From: CAWDVK01 sp963805715
GTDB taxonomy: Bacteria; Actinomycetota; Actinomycetes; Streptosporangiales; Streptosporangiaceae
Assembly (NCBI GenBank): GCA_963805715.1
Contig: CAWDVK010000012.1
Location: 1 to 64,000, forward strand
DNA length: 64,000 nucleotides
Reading direction: 5' to 3'
How positions within the stretch are numbered: position 1 is the first letter of the stretch; each line of letters begins with the position of its first letter. Below are positions 52,305-61,562 of the stretch, in pieces. The notes under the pieces are model-generated. The model was given only the letters and a program-made list of their open reading frames with translations. It was not told the DNA's origin and made no database searches. Both the position numbers and the translations under genes were made by a program.

Positions 52305-52470
52305 GCACGGCACGCCGCGGCACGACAGCACGGCACGCCGCAGCACGACAGCACGGCACGCCGCAGCACGACAGCACGGCACGCCGCAGCACGACAGCAC
52401 GGCACGACGCGGCACGACAGCACGGCACGACAGCACGGCACGACAGCACGGCACGGCACGCAGCGGCATG
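52305..52470. repeat. Tandem repeat array, 23-bp unit with 13-bp sub-repeats
   Basis: The 23-bp unit CACGACAGCACGGCACGCCG-CAG is repeated about three and a half times from 52321, after a partial copy at 52305, and then degrades into 13- and 15-bp sub-units built of CACGACAG and CACGG. It starts about 50 bases after the ino1 stop codon. Confidence 0.9.
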
Positions 52471-52666
52471 GCAGGGGCGGGGCATCCGGCAGGTCCGGAG
52501 GCCCCGCCCCGCACGCCGCTCTGGGATGAATCCGCGTTTTCCGGATCAGCCGACCCGGCCGCCTGCCCGTCCTGCGGTCGGCAGCCCGATGGCCAGCAGC
52601 GTGGATGCGTGCCTGCCGTCGCTCTTTCAGCAGCAGGTGCGCATCGACGTTGTGCCAGTTCCGGCT

Positions 52667-52756
52667 CGCGGGGTCGTCCCGGCTCGCGGGGCCGGCCTGG
52701 CTCGCGGGCCGTCCCGGCTCGCTGGCCGCCCCGGCTCGCGGGCCGCCCCGGCGCGG
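52667..52756. repeat. Short degenerate tandem repeat CCCGGCTCGCGGG
   Basis: At least five imperfect 17- to 18-bp copies of CCCGGCTCGCGGGCCGT occur in a row upstream of the MFS gene. The unit contains an internal inverted tendency, so folded structures are likely. Confidence 0.75.
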
Positions 52757-52778
52757 TCGCGGCCCGTAGGCTGATGAG

Positions 52779-54212
52779 GTGCCATTTCAGGCGGACCGTC
52801 GCGCGCCGGACTCGGGCCCGGAAAGCGGGGGCGGGGCCAGGCCGGGATCCTCGTTCCTGGGGGATCTGCGCGTGGTGCTGGCCGAGCGGGGTTTCCGGCG
52901 GCTCTTTGCCACCCGGCTGATCTCCCAGGCCGGCGACGGCGCTTTCACTGCCGGGCTGGGTACCTATGTGTTCTTCAACGCCACTACCTACCCGAATCCG
53001 GCCTCGGCCGCTGGCGCGTTCGCCGTGCTCTATCTGCCGTATTCGCTGATCGGGCCGTTCGCGGGCGTCTTCATCGATCGCTGGTCGCGGCGCCAGATCC
53101 TGGTCTGGTCGGCCATCATCCGCGCTGGCTTCGTGGCCCTGACCGCGTCCCTGGTGGCCTCTGGCAGGCTGGGCCTCCCGCTCTATGCCGCGGCGCTGCT
53201 GGTCCTCGGGGTCAACCGGTTCTTTCTCGCCTCGCTGTCAGCCTCCCTGCCGCATGTGGTGCCGGAGGACGAGCTGGTGATGGCCAACGGAGTATCGCCG
53301 ACAGCAGGCGGCATCATGACGGCGATCGGCGGCATCGTCGCCCTCGGCGTGCACGTGGCGACCGGCGGCGGCCGCGTCGGCTCGGCGATCACGCTGCTCG
53401 CGGCCGGCTGCTGCTATCTGCTGGCGGGGGCGGCCGCCTCGACCATGCGCCGCGACCTCCTCGGCCCCGCGCGGAACCCGGACGAGCGGCGGCGGGGCAG
53501 CGCACTGACCGAGCTGGCCGCCGTGGCGGCCAGCCTCGGCACCGTCGCCGCCGGCCTGGCCGCCGGGGCTCGCTACGTCTGGCACCGGCGCGGCCCGACA
53601 GCCGCGCTCGGCGCTACCGGCGGCAACAAGTTCCTGTACGGGATCTTGTTCCTGATGTCGATCCTGCTGTACCGGAACTACTTCTACCCGGCCAGCGCCA
53701 ACTCCGCGCTGGCTCACTTCAGCTCGCTGATCGTCCTCCCGGCCGCCATCGGCTACGGGGCGTCCGCCTTCGTCACGCCCCCCGTCATCCGGCGGATCTC
53801 CAAGCAGGCGTGGATCGCTGTCGCGCTGGCCTGCGCCGGCGTCCTGACCGGTGCACTCGGCGAGACGTTCATCCAGCTCATGTTCGTGATCATCGCGTTC
53901 AGCGCGAACCTGGCCGGGCAGAGCGTGGCGATCAGCGCCACCACCATCCTGCAGGAGGAGGTGGAGGATGGCTTCCGCGGCCGGGTCTTCTCCTTCTACG
54001 ACATGCTGTCCAACGTGCCGTTCGTGCTCGGCGCCGCGCTGAGCGCGCTATTCATGCCGGACACGGGCAGGTCCTCCTGGATCATCGGCGCGGTGGCGGC
54101 CGGATACCTGGTGGTCGCGGGCTGCTACTGGGCCGCCGTCCGTCAGGACTCGCGCGGCGCCGAGGCCGGGCCGGCCAGCCCTTCCGACGCGGCCCAGTCC
54201 AGCAGCTCCTGA
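52779..54212 (+). CDS. MFS transporter
   Basis: 477 residues from GTG 52779. Twelve predicted membrane segments after a 30-residue cytoplasmic Pro/Gly tail, for example LYLPYSLIGPFAGVFIDRWSRRQIL (loop 2-3 motif variant), AALLVLGVNRFFLASLSASLP, and VAISATTILQEEVEDGFRGRVFSFYDMLSNVPFVLGAAL in the C half. It belongs to the MFS_3/enterobactin-exporter-like group. Substrate unknown. Its last 70 bases overlap the converging cca gene. Confidence 0.88.
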   Translation: MPFQADRRAPDSGPESGGGARPGSSFLGDLRVVLAERGFRRLFATRLISQAGDGAFTAGLGTYVFFNATTYPNPASAAGAFAVLYLPYSLIGPFAGVFIDRWSRRQILVWSAIIRAGFVALTASLVASGRLGLPLYAAALLVLGVNRFFLASLSASLPHVVPEDELVMANGVSPTAGGIMTAIGGIVALGVHVATGGGRVGSAITLLAAGCCYLLAGAAASTMRRDLLGPARNPDERRRGSALTELAAVAASLGTVAAGLAAGARYVWHRRGPTAALGATGGNKFLYGILFLMSILLYRNYFYPASANSALAHFSSLIVLPAAIGYGASAFVTPPVIRRISKQAWIAVALACAGVLTGALGETFIQLMFVIIAFSANLAGQSVAISATTILQEEVEDGFRGRVFSFYDMLSNVPFVLGAALSALFMPDTGRSSWIIGAVAAGYLVVAGCYWAAVRQDSRGAEAGPASPSDAAQSSSS

Positions 54213-55633
54213 GCAGCCCGTTCCTCGCCCAGGGGCCCGTGCTCCAGGCGCAGCTCCCGCAGGTGCTGATAGGCGCGGCCGACCAGCGGGCCAGGCCCGA
54301 TGCCGAGCAGTCGCATGATCTGGTTGCCGTCGAGATCGGGCCGGATGCGGTCCAGCTCCTCCTGCTGCGCCAGCTCGGCGATGCGCTGCTCCAGGCCGTC
54401 GTAGGCGCGGGCCAGTCGCTGCGCCTTCGCCTGATTCCTGGTCGTGCAGTCGGCCCTGGTCAGCGCGTGCAGCCGGGGCAGCAGCGGGCCCGCGTCCGTG
54501 ACGTAGCGGCGGACCGCCGAGTCGGTCCACTCGCCCCCGTATCCGTGGAAACGCAGGTGCAGCTCGATCAGCCGGCTCACGTCCGCGACCACGTCCTTGC
54601 TGAACCGCAGCTGGGACAGCCGCTTCCTGGCCAGCTTGGCGCCCTCCATCTCGTGATGGTGGAAGGCCACCCGCCCGTTCGGCAGCAGCCTCCGGGTGGC
54701 CGGCTTGCCGATGTCGTGCAGCAGCGCGGCCAGCCGGAGCCGCAGGTCCTGCCGCAGGCCGTACTGCTCCTCCAGCGTGATGGCCTGATTCAGCACCGTC
54801 AGCGAGTGCTGATACACGTCCTTGTGCCGGTAGTGCTCGTCCCGTTCCAGCCGCAGCGCCGGGATCTCCGGCAGTAGGTAATCCGCCACGCCGGTGTCGA
54901 CCAGCAGGGCGATGCCGGCCGCCGGGCCGCGGGGCAGCGGCGAGCAGATCAGCTTGGTCAGCTCGGCTGAGATCCGCTCGGCGGAAACCTTGGGCGGTGC
55001 GAGCAGCGGAGCCAGCTCGGTCATCGCCTCGCGGGTACCCGGCTCGACCGAGAAGCCCAGCTGGGCGGCGAACCTCGCGGCGCGCAGGATCCGCAGCGGA
55101 TCGTCAGTGAACGAGTCCTCCGGCCTGCCGGGCGTGCGCAGCACCTTGCGCTGCAGGTCGGCAACCCCGCCGAACGGGTCGACCAGCTCGTGCCCCGGCA
55201 GCCTGGCTGCCATCGCATTCACGGTGAAGTCCCGCCGGGACAGGTCGTCTTCCAGTGACTGGTGGTGCGCCACGACCGGCTTTCGCGATGTGCGGCTGTA
55301 CTGCTCCGACCGGTAGGTGGTGATCTCGAACGTGTCACCGTCCTTGACCAGCCCGACAGTGCCGAACTCGATCCCGATGGTCCACACCTGATCGGCCCAG
55401 CCGCGGACGATCTCCAGCACGCGCTCGGGCGGCGCGTCGGTAGCCAGGTCGAGGTCACCGGGCCGACGGTCCAGGAACACGTCCCGGACAGGACCGCCTA
55501 CGAGGGCGAGCTCGTGCCGGTGGCGGCGGAACAGGCGGCCGAGCTCATCGGCGGCCGGTGACAGGGTCGCGAGCAGCATCGCCGCAGCCTGCAGCTGCTG
55601 CTTGCTCATCGGGCTGGAATCTGGCACGGCCAT
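54143..55633 (-). CDS. cca: CCA tRNA nucleotidyltransferase
   Basis: 496 residues from ATG 55633 (55609 is an alternative). Class II nucleotidyltransferase head: LALVGGPVRDVFLDRRPGDLDLATDAPPERV with the Asp pair binding metal, RRDFTVNAMA, DPLRILRAARFAAQLGF, and an HD domain (HYRHKDVYQHSLTVLNQAI, RLRLAALLHDIGKPATRR). It adds or repairs tRNA 3' CCA ends; the local tRNA-Arg already encodes CCA. It overlaps the MFS gene by 70 bp at the 3' end. Confidence 0.94.
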   Translation of the reverse strand: MAVPDSSPMSKQQLQAAAMLLATLSPAADELGRLFRRHRHELALVGGPVRDVFLDRRPGDLDLATDAPPERVLEIVRGWADQVWTIGIEFGTVGLVKDGDTFEITTYRSEQYSRTSRKPVVAHHQSLEDDLSRRDFTVNAMAARLPGHELVDPFGGVADLQRKVLRTPGRPEDSFTDDPLRILRAARFAAQLGFSVEPGTREAMTELAPLLAPPKVSAERISAELTKLICSPLPRGPAAGIALLVDTGVADYLLPEIPALRLERDEHYRHKDVYQHSLTVLNQAITLEEQYGLRQDLRLRLAALLHDIGKPATRRLLPNGRVAFHHHEMEGAKLARKRLSQLRFSKDVVADVSRLIELHLRFHGYGGEWTDSAVRRYVTDAGPLLPRLHALTRADCTTRNQAKAQRLARAYDGLEQRIAELAQQEELDRIRPDLDGNQIMRLLGIGPGPLVGRAYQHLRELRLEHGPLGEERAAQELLDWAASEGLAGPASAPRES

Positions 55634-55933
55634 CGAGGGTAGGTGGTAGGCATAAGCTGGTAAGAGCCGGGAGGCGGAGAACCCGATGCATGATCGTGTC
55701 GCCGTGCCGCACATCGTGAGGCAATGCCAGCTGGCTGGCAGCGCCCGCGGGCACGGCACCGAGTTCGCCGCCAGGCCTGCCAGCCAGCCTAGCGTCCCCG
55801 TCCTCGCAGTCCACCGGCCGCACTAACATTCCGCCATGCCCTATCCGCGCGCTGCTCGTTCGCACCCAGGCTCAGCCGGGGACCGGGCTGGCGTCCGGAC
55901 CCGGCGACGCCGCCCGCCATCAGGTCGGCCCTG
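55634..55933. other. Spacer between divergent cca and DUF6049 genes
   Basis: 300 bases without a credible gene. In several actinobacteria a Nudix hydrolase gene occupies this position between cca and the DUF6049 gene; nothing like a Nudix box is found here on either strand. The spacer should contain two divergent promoters, which I cannot locate. Confidence 0.5.
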
Positions 55934-58264
55934 GTGAGCCGCGCGGTAAGGATCATGATGGCCAGCTGCATGCTGGCCGCCATCATCGCGTCAGCCGCAC
56001 TGGCCGGGCCCGCCACGGCCAGCAGCGGGCAGCCGCAGCAGGCAGGCTCCTCGCCGGTGGCGCTCGCCATCACCGCCGTCAGTCCCGCGTACGCCTCCCC
56101 GCGGGCCAGGGTGCAGGTATCAGGCTCGCTCACCAACACATCAGCCAGCGCGATCAGCGGCCTGACCGTTCAGCTCTGGTCCTCCGGCTCGCCTTTCGCC
56201 TATACCGACCAGCTGTCGCAGTACCTAGCCGGGAATCTTCAGTCCGCCGACCTGCCCGTGAGCAACGCGATCTGGTCGCCCGGCAAGGCGCCGCTCCAGC
56301 CGGGCCAGACCAGGCAGTGGCATATCACCCTGCCCGCCGCGCAGATCAGGCAGATGCAGTCGGCGGGTGTCTACCCGCTGGCGGCGCAGGTCACCAACGG
56401 CGCCGGGGGAACTGTCGTGGCCGTCGACCGGACCCTGCTGCCCTACTGGGCGCCGCAGCCGGCCAAGTCCGCCGGCTTTGAGAAGCAGCAGATCGCGTGG
56501 ATCTGGCCGCTGATCGACGAGCCGCAGGAGAATCCCTGCGGCGGCCTGGTCAGCAATGAGCTGGCGGCGAGCCTGGGCAGCGGCGGCCGTCTGGCCGGCC
56601 TGCTGAGCGCGGGCGCCGAGGAGGGCGCGGCTGCCCGCCTGACCTGGGTCCTGGATCCGGCGCTGCTCACCAGCGCGCAGGTCATGCGCGATCCCGGCGG
56701 CTACCGGGTCGGTGCGGACGCGGACTGTGATACCGGCAGGCTGCTGCCAGCGAGCAAGGCCGCGGCAGCCTGGCTGAGCGAGCTCAAGTCGGCGACGGCC
56801 AGTCAGCCCGTCATGCTCACCCCGTACGCCGACGTGGACATGACAGCCCTCAGCCAGCGCGACCTCGACCCGGACCTCAGTCAGGCCTTCAGGCTCGGCG
56901 CGGCCGCCGCAACGGCCGTGCTCGGCCGGAGCTTCGGCCCGGCCGTGCACGGCCTGACGCCGGCTGACCAGCTCGGCGGGGTTGCCTGGCCGACGGGCGG
57001 GCTGGCGAACTACGCGCTGCTGGAGAACCTGGCCGCCAAAGACGCGATCAGCACGGTCATCCTGGACAGCAATACGATGCCACCGCTAGGGCAGGCGCCG
57101 CCGTACACGCCGACGGCAGTAGCGAGTACGCCCGACGGCGAGGGCCCCTATATGCACGTCCTGCTCTCCGATGGCACCCTGACGCAGATCCTCGCTGCGG
57201 CCGATACCGCTACTACCCCGGCGGCCCAGTTCGCGGTCCAGCAGGATTTCCTGGCTGAAACGGCGATGTTCGCCGTGCAGGCACGCGTCGCGCGCGCCAT
57301 CGTCGTCGCGCCGCCGCGTCGATGGGCTCCTCCGGCGGCCCTGGCCGCCGGACTGCTGCGGGAGACCGCCAGCGCGCCCTGGCTCACGCCGGTTAGCCTC
57401 GGCAGCCTGGCGTCGGCCAAAGCCCCCGCCTCCCCCCGGCGGCAGGCTCCCGGCGACATCGGCACCAGACTGCTCGGAGCATCGCTGCTGAACAAGGTCC
57501 GGGCGCTGGACAGCAGCGTTCAACTGCTGCAGAGCATCCGGGCTCGCCCGGACGCCAGTCTCTACGAGGCTGTCGCCGGGACTGAGTCGTCGGACTGGCG
57601 GCCGGGCGCAGCGGGTGAGAAGCCGGCGCTCGCGCGACTGACCCAGGTCGAGGGCTATATCCGGGACCAGGAAGCCGGCGTGCTGATCAGCAGCTCCAGC
57701 CGGGTCACTCTCGGCGGCCTGCGGGGATCCGTGCCGGTCTCGGTCGACAACCGGCTGCGTTACCCCATCCGGGTCCAGGTAGCGCTCAGCACCAGCCAGT
57801 CGGGCGGCAAGGGACTGATCATTACTAACCCGCCCGGCGTTCAGACCGTGCCGGCTAACACCGTCGAGACCTTCAAGCTGAAGGTCCGGGCCACCGCGAT
57901 CGGATCCACGACGATCCGCCTGAGCCTGCTCGCTCCCGACGGGCAGCCGCTGCCCGGTAAGTACGCCACGATGACGGTGGAGGCCACCCAGTTCGGAACG
58001 CTGGCGCTGGTCGTCCTCGCCGTTGCGGTCGGCGTTTTTATCATTACCTCGGCGACCCGTGCGCTGCGACGGGGCCAGGCAGGGACGGCGCAGCCCGCCG
58101 AACCCGCCCCGCAGGAGCCCTCCGCCGACACCCACGGCCGGGCCGACCAGCAGGAAGGAGCCGATAGCGTCGTTCCTGACCGCGGTGGCACGCGCACCGA
58201 CAACGCGCCGACGGAGGATACGGATGACTTCGCCTGGTCCCCGGGCTGGGCCGACCGGAGCTGA
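55934..58264 (+). CDS. DUF6049 family secreted/membrane protein
   Basis: 776 residues. Signal peptide (MMASCMLAAIIASAALAGPATA), large extracytoplasmic region with WAPQPAKSAGFEKQQIAWIWPLIDEP and WVLDPALL (glycosidase-like barrel region), a beta domain near SVPVSVDNRLRYPIRVQVALS, and a C-terminal membrane helix LALVVLAVAVGVFIITSA followed by an acidic tail. This is the conserved neighbour of murJ in actinobacteria. Function unknown; a role in cell-wall assembly is suggested by context. GTG or ATG starts near 55934; the ATG at 55955 is an alternative. Confidence 0.88.
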   Translation: MSRAVRIMMASCMLAAIIASAALAGPATASSGQPQQAGSSPVALAITAVSPAYASPRARVQVSGSLTNTSASAISGLTVQLWSSGSPFAYTDQLSQYLAGNLQSADLPVSNAIWSPGKAPLQPGQTRQWHITLPAAQIRQMQSAGVYPLAAQVTNGAGGTVVAVDRTLLPYWAPQPAKSAGFEKQQIAWIWPLIDEPQENPCGGLVSNELAASLGSGGRLAGLLSAGAEEGAAARLTWVLDPALLTSAQVMRDPGGYRVGADADCDTGRLLPASKAAAAWLSELKSATASQPVMLTPYADVDMTALSQRDLDPDLSQAFRLGAAAATAVLGRSFGPAVHGLTPADQLGGVAWPTGGLANYALLENLAAKDAISTVILDSNTMPPLGQAPPYTPTAVASTPDGEGPYMHVLLSDGTLTQILAAADTATTPAAQFAVQQDFLAETAMFAVQARVARAIVVAPPRRWAPPAALAAGLLRETASAPWLTPVSLGSLASAKAPASPRRQAPGDIGTRLLGASLLNKVRALDSSVQLLQSIRARPDASLYEAVAGTESSDWRPGAAGEKPALARLTQVEGYIRDQEAGVLISSSSRVTLGGLRGSVPVSVDNRLRYPIRVQVALSTSQSGGKGLIITNPPGVQTVPANTVETFKLKVRATAIGSTTIRLSLLAPDGQPLPGKYATMTVEATQFGTLALVVLAVAVGVFIITSATRALRRGQAGTAQPAEPAPQEPSADTHGRADQQEGADSVVPDRGGTRTDNAPTEDTDDFAWSPGWADRS

Positions 58265-58386
58265 CGCCGGGCTGCCCGTCGGGCCGGCCGGACCGCTGCT
58301 GGCTGGCCGCTGCCGCACTGCCTGCCGGGTGAGCCGACGGCACTCGGGCCGGCGGCGGGAATCCATCGGCACCGCGAGGTCACGCT

Positions 58387-61320
58387 GTGGGGGCTAGCTA
58401 CGGCGGGCCGCCCTACGGCCGCGAGCCCGATCCCGGCTACGACGCGCGCGGCCGGGACAGCGGGCCTGACGAGCCCGCCGTGGACGAGGACTGGCCGCCC
58501 GCATCGTGGTTTCGTCCCGTGCCCGATAGCGGTGACCAGGGAAACCGGGGAGGCAATGGCCGGGGCCGGCTCCGATCGTGGCTGAGCCCTGCCTCGCGGC
58601 CCGGCAGCGACCAGGGCCCGGGCGGCCCGGGCGCGAGCGGGCGAGCCGGTAGCCGCCGCGGTGCCCGGCCAGTCTCCGCCTCCCGGCCGGGATCCGATTC
58701 CCCGGCAGGACCCCGGCACAGCGCCGCGGGATACGACCCCGCCGCCCGCAGCCGCGGCCCCGGATACCCGCCGGGGCCGGGCTTCGACATGGCCAGCGGC
58801 TCACGGCCCGGGCCTCAGCACACCGGGCCGGACCCTGCAGAACATGACGATCCCGGTGCAGGCTGGGGTTATCGGGGCCGTGACTCGGCTGCGCGTCCTG
58901 ACCCTGCCGCCGGGCAAAGCGATCCGGGCGCCAGCGAGCGCCGGGCGCGGCACCGCTATCCGTTCGACCAGGATTACTCGTATCCCCAGCCGGACGCCCG
59001 CGCCGCACCGGACGCCCGGTCGGGCCCGGACACCCGCGCCGCACCCGACGCCCGCGCCGCACCCGACGCCCGCTTGGGCCCGGACGCCCGCGCCGCACCC
59101 GACGCCAGCGCCGCACCCGACGCCAGCGCCGCACCCGACGCCAGCGCCGCACCGGACGCCCGGCCCGCACCGGACGGCGGTCCGCGGCGTGGCACCCCGC
59201 CGGACCCGGATCCCGCCCGCGGTCCCGAAGAGCCCGGTTACGGCGGCCAGCGCGGCGGCCGCCGGGGCAGCCGGGGGGAGCGCAATCCTGGCCCCGGCTA
59301 CCGCCCGCCCGGTTATGACGCCCAGCCCGGCCGCGGCTACCAGCGGGATCATGATCCGCGATACGGCCGCCGCCGGCCGGGCGATCCCGGCCAGCTCGGG
59401 CCGGATCTCGCGTACGGTCCGCCGCAGGGCAGCGAGCACGGGTACGCCACCCAGGGCTATGCCGCCGGGCGGGGCCAGCGGCCAGGGGCCGGCGAGACCG
59501 GATACTCCGGCACCGGATACCCCGGCTACGGCGACACCGGCTACGGCGACACCGGCTACGGCGACACCGGCTACGGCGACACCGGCTACCGGCCGGCGGC
59601 CCGGAGCGCGACGGTATGGGAGCCGGGAGACGGGGCGGCGGACGCCGACACCCTGCTGCCGGGCGCGATCGCGCCCGTCGGCAGTCCGGCAGTCGCCGGC
59701 CCGGCGGGCGCCAGCCTGGTGCGGTCCAGCGGCGTCATGGCCGTGGGCACGCTCGCCTCCCGCCTCAGCGGCCTGCTGCGGACCCTGGTTCAGTCCGCCG
59801 CCCTCGGCGCCGTCACCCTGTCCGAGGCGTACAACAACGCCAACACGCTGCCCAACGTCGTCTACAACCTGGTCCTGGGCGGCATCCTGACCAGCGTCAT
59901 CGTGCCGCTGCTGGTCAACGCGGCCAAGCGCGATCGCGCCCGCAGCGAAGCCTACGACCAGCGCATGTTCACCCTGATCACGTTCTCGCTGCTGGCCATC
60001 ACGGTCGTCGCGACCCTCGCCGCCGCGCCGATTGTCTATCTCTACAAGGGCGCCATCAGCGGCCCCACCCTGCACGTAATGATCATCTTCGCGTACTTCT
60101 GCATCCCGCAGATCTTCTTCTACGGGGTGAGCTCGCTGGCCGGCGCTATCCTGAACTCGCGCGGCAGCTTCGCCGCGCCGATGTGGACGCCGGTAGTCAA
60201 TAACGTCGTCGTGATCGCCGTCCTCGGATTGTTCATGGCGATTGCCGGGCTGCACGTCAGCCCCTCGACCATCACCAGCGGCCAGATCGAGCTGCTCGGC
60301 CTGGGCACGACGCTCGGCATCGTCGCCCAGACCGCGGCGCTGCTGCCGTCGCTGCGGCGGGTGGGCTTCCGCTGGCGACCTCGTTTCGACTTCCGGCGGG
60401 CTGAGGTAGCCGAGATCTGGCGGATGGCCAGCTGGATGTTCTGCTACATCGTCGGCACCCAGGTGGCGTTCCTGGTCACGACGCGGGTGGCGAACACGGC
60501 CGGGGTGCGCGCCGCCGCCGCGCACATCAGCTACGGCGCGGGCATTACCCCCTATACCTACGGCTGGCAGCTGTTCCAGATGCCGTACGCGGTCGTGGGC
60601 ATCTCGGTGATCACCGCGCTGCTGCCGCGGATGAGCGCGCATGCCGCCGAGCGGCGGCTGAGCCTGGTCCGGGATGATTTCTCCACCGGCGTCCGGCTCT
60701 CCTCGGTCATCGTGGTCCCGGCCGCCTACGTGCTCGCCGTGCTCGGGCAGGCCCTGGGCGTCATCCTGCTGGCGCACGGCGCGACCAGCCTGACCAGCGG
60801 CCGGTACATGGGTGAGGTCTTCGCCCTGTTCTGCCTCGGGCTACTGCCGTACATGTTCTTCCAGTTGCAGCTCCGCGTGTTCTACTCGCTGCACGACAGC
60901 CGCACGCCGGCCCTGATCGGCGCGCTGACCATGGTCGTGAACGTGCTCGCCAACCTGATCGCGCTCGCGGTGGTGCCGCCCGGCCAGATCGTCGCCTTCC
61001 TGGGCGTGGGGTTCGGCCTGGCGAACCTGGCCGGGGCCGCGCTGGCCTGGCGGATGCTCAGCCAGCGGCTGGGCGGCCTGGACGGCTGGTTCATCTGCCG
61101 GAGCCTGGTCCGCATGCACGCGGCCGCCATTCCCGCGGTGATATTCGCCGTCGTGGTCGCGGTGGCTGTCGGCGGCTCGCACGGATTCCTGCCCGCGATC
61201 GCCTCGGTCATCGTGGGCGGCGGCGGCGCCGCGGCAATTTACGTGCTCTGCTGCCGACTGTTCCGGGTCGCCGAGATCACCGACCTGCTCCGGACGGTGA
61301 CGGGCCGTTTCCGCCGCTGA
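58387..61320 (+). CDS. murJ: Lipid II flippase MurJ (MviN) with long disordered N-terminus
   Basis: 977 residues from GTG 58387. The first 440 residues are disordered, rich in Gly, Pro, Asp, Arg and Tyr, including APDARAAPDA- and GYGDT-type repeats. The MurJ core begins near SLVRSSGVMAVGTLASRLSGLLRTLVQSAALG (about 440) and contains fourteen membrane segments; conserved loops are AYNNANTLPNVVYNLVLGGILTSVIVPLL and QMPYAVVGISVITALLPRMSAHAAE. It flips lipid II across the inner membrane for peptidoglycan synthesis. The extension may be phosphorylated and bind regulators. Confidence 0.92.
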   Translation: MGASYGGPPYGREPDPGYDARGRDSGPDEPAVDEDWPPASWFRPVPDSGDQGNRGGNGRGRLRSWLSPASRPGSDQGPGGPGASGRAGSRRGARPVSASRPGSDSPAGPRHSAAGYDPAARSRGPGYPPGPGFDMASGSRPGPQHTGPDPAEHDDPGAGWGYRGRDSAARPDPAAGQSDPGASERRARHRYPFDQDYSYPQPDARAAPDARSGPDTRAAPDARAAPDARLGPDARAAPDASAAPDASAAPDASAAPDARPAPDGGPRRGTPPDPDPARGPEEPGYGGQRGGRRGSRGERNPGPGYRPPGYDAQPGRGYQRDHDPRYGRRRPGDPGQLGPDLAYGPPQGSEHGYATQGYAAGRGQRPGAGETGYSGTGYPGYGDTGYGDTGYGDTGYGDTGYRPAARSATVWEPGDGAADADTLLPGAIAPVGSPAVAGPAGASLVRSSGVMAVGTLASRLSGLLRTLVQSAALGAVTLSEAYNNANTLPNVVYNLVLGGILTSVIVPLLVNAAKRDRARSEAYDQRMFTLITFSLLAITVVATLAAAPIVYLYKGAISGPTLHVMIIFAYFCIPQIFFYGVSSLAGAILNSRGSFAAPMWTPVVNNVVVIAVLGLFMAIAGLHVSPSTITSGQIELLGLGTTLGIVAQTAALLPSLRRVGFRWRPRFDFRRAEVAEIWRMASWMFCYIVGTQVAFLVTTRVANTAGVRAAAAHISYGAGITPYTYGWQLFQMPYAVVGISVITALLPRMSAHAAERRLSLVRDDFSTGVRLSSVIVVPAAYVLAVLGQALGVILLAHGATSLTSGRYMGEVFALFCLGLLPYMFFQLQLRVFYSLHDSRTPALIGALTMVVNVLANLIALAVVPPGQIVAFLGVGFGLANLAGAALAWRMLSQRLGGLDGWFICRSLVRMHAAAIPAVIFAVVVAVAVGGSHGFLPAIASVIVGGGGAAAIYVLCCRLFRVAEITDLLRTVTGRFRR
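59011..59160 (+). repeat. In-frame tandem repeats in the murJ N-terminal region
   Basis: A 15- to 18-bp unit encoding (R/S)AAPDA is repeated about ten times; at 59528-59589 a second array encodes four GYGDT units (15 bp, GGCTACGGCGACACC). All stay in frame, lengthening the disordered cytoplasmic tail. Confidence 0.9.
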
Positions 61321-61562
61321 CCTGGCATTACCGTGTGAGGCGGCGGACCGCCCGGTTCCGGACGGCCTGGTGAACGGGCCCAGCCGGGGCCGGCGGACGT
61401 CTCCGGCGGGTAACGGTTTGCGAAGTCGGGCGGGTGGGGGCCTGCCAGCGGGGCACGCACCGCCTAGCATGTTGTGCAGCATCATTGTCTATCTGGTCCT
61501 GTTGATCACCTACGGCCCCGGAGGGGAGGGTCGAGGGCTGACGTGCCTTTGAGCTGCGATTA

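Larger units (their letters stand above)
52253..52778. other. 526-bp repeat-rich spacer between ino1 and MFS gene
   Basis: The spacer holds two tandem-repeat arrays (52305-52470 and 52667-52756) and no convincing gene; long open frames on both strands here are products of the repeats. The promoter of the MFS gene presumably lies in its last part. Confidence 0.7.

Noticed and set aside
52305..52470. CRISPR array
   Set aside because: Repeats are back to back with no unique spacers, and no cas genes are in the window.
52197..52529. Open frame across the ino1 downstream repeat
   Set aside because: It is repeat-derived, overlaps ino1 and encodes low-complexity sequence.
58801..60777. Long minus-strand frame over murJ
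   Set aside because: Its repeats mirror those of the murJ N-terminal region; no independent gene signals.
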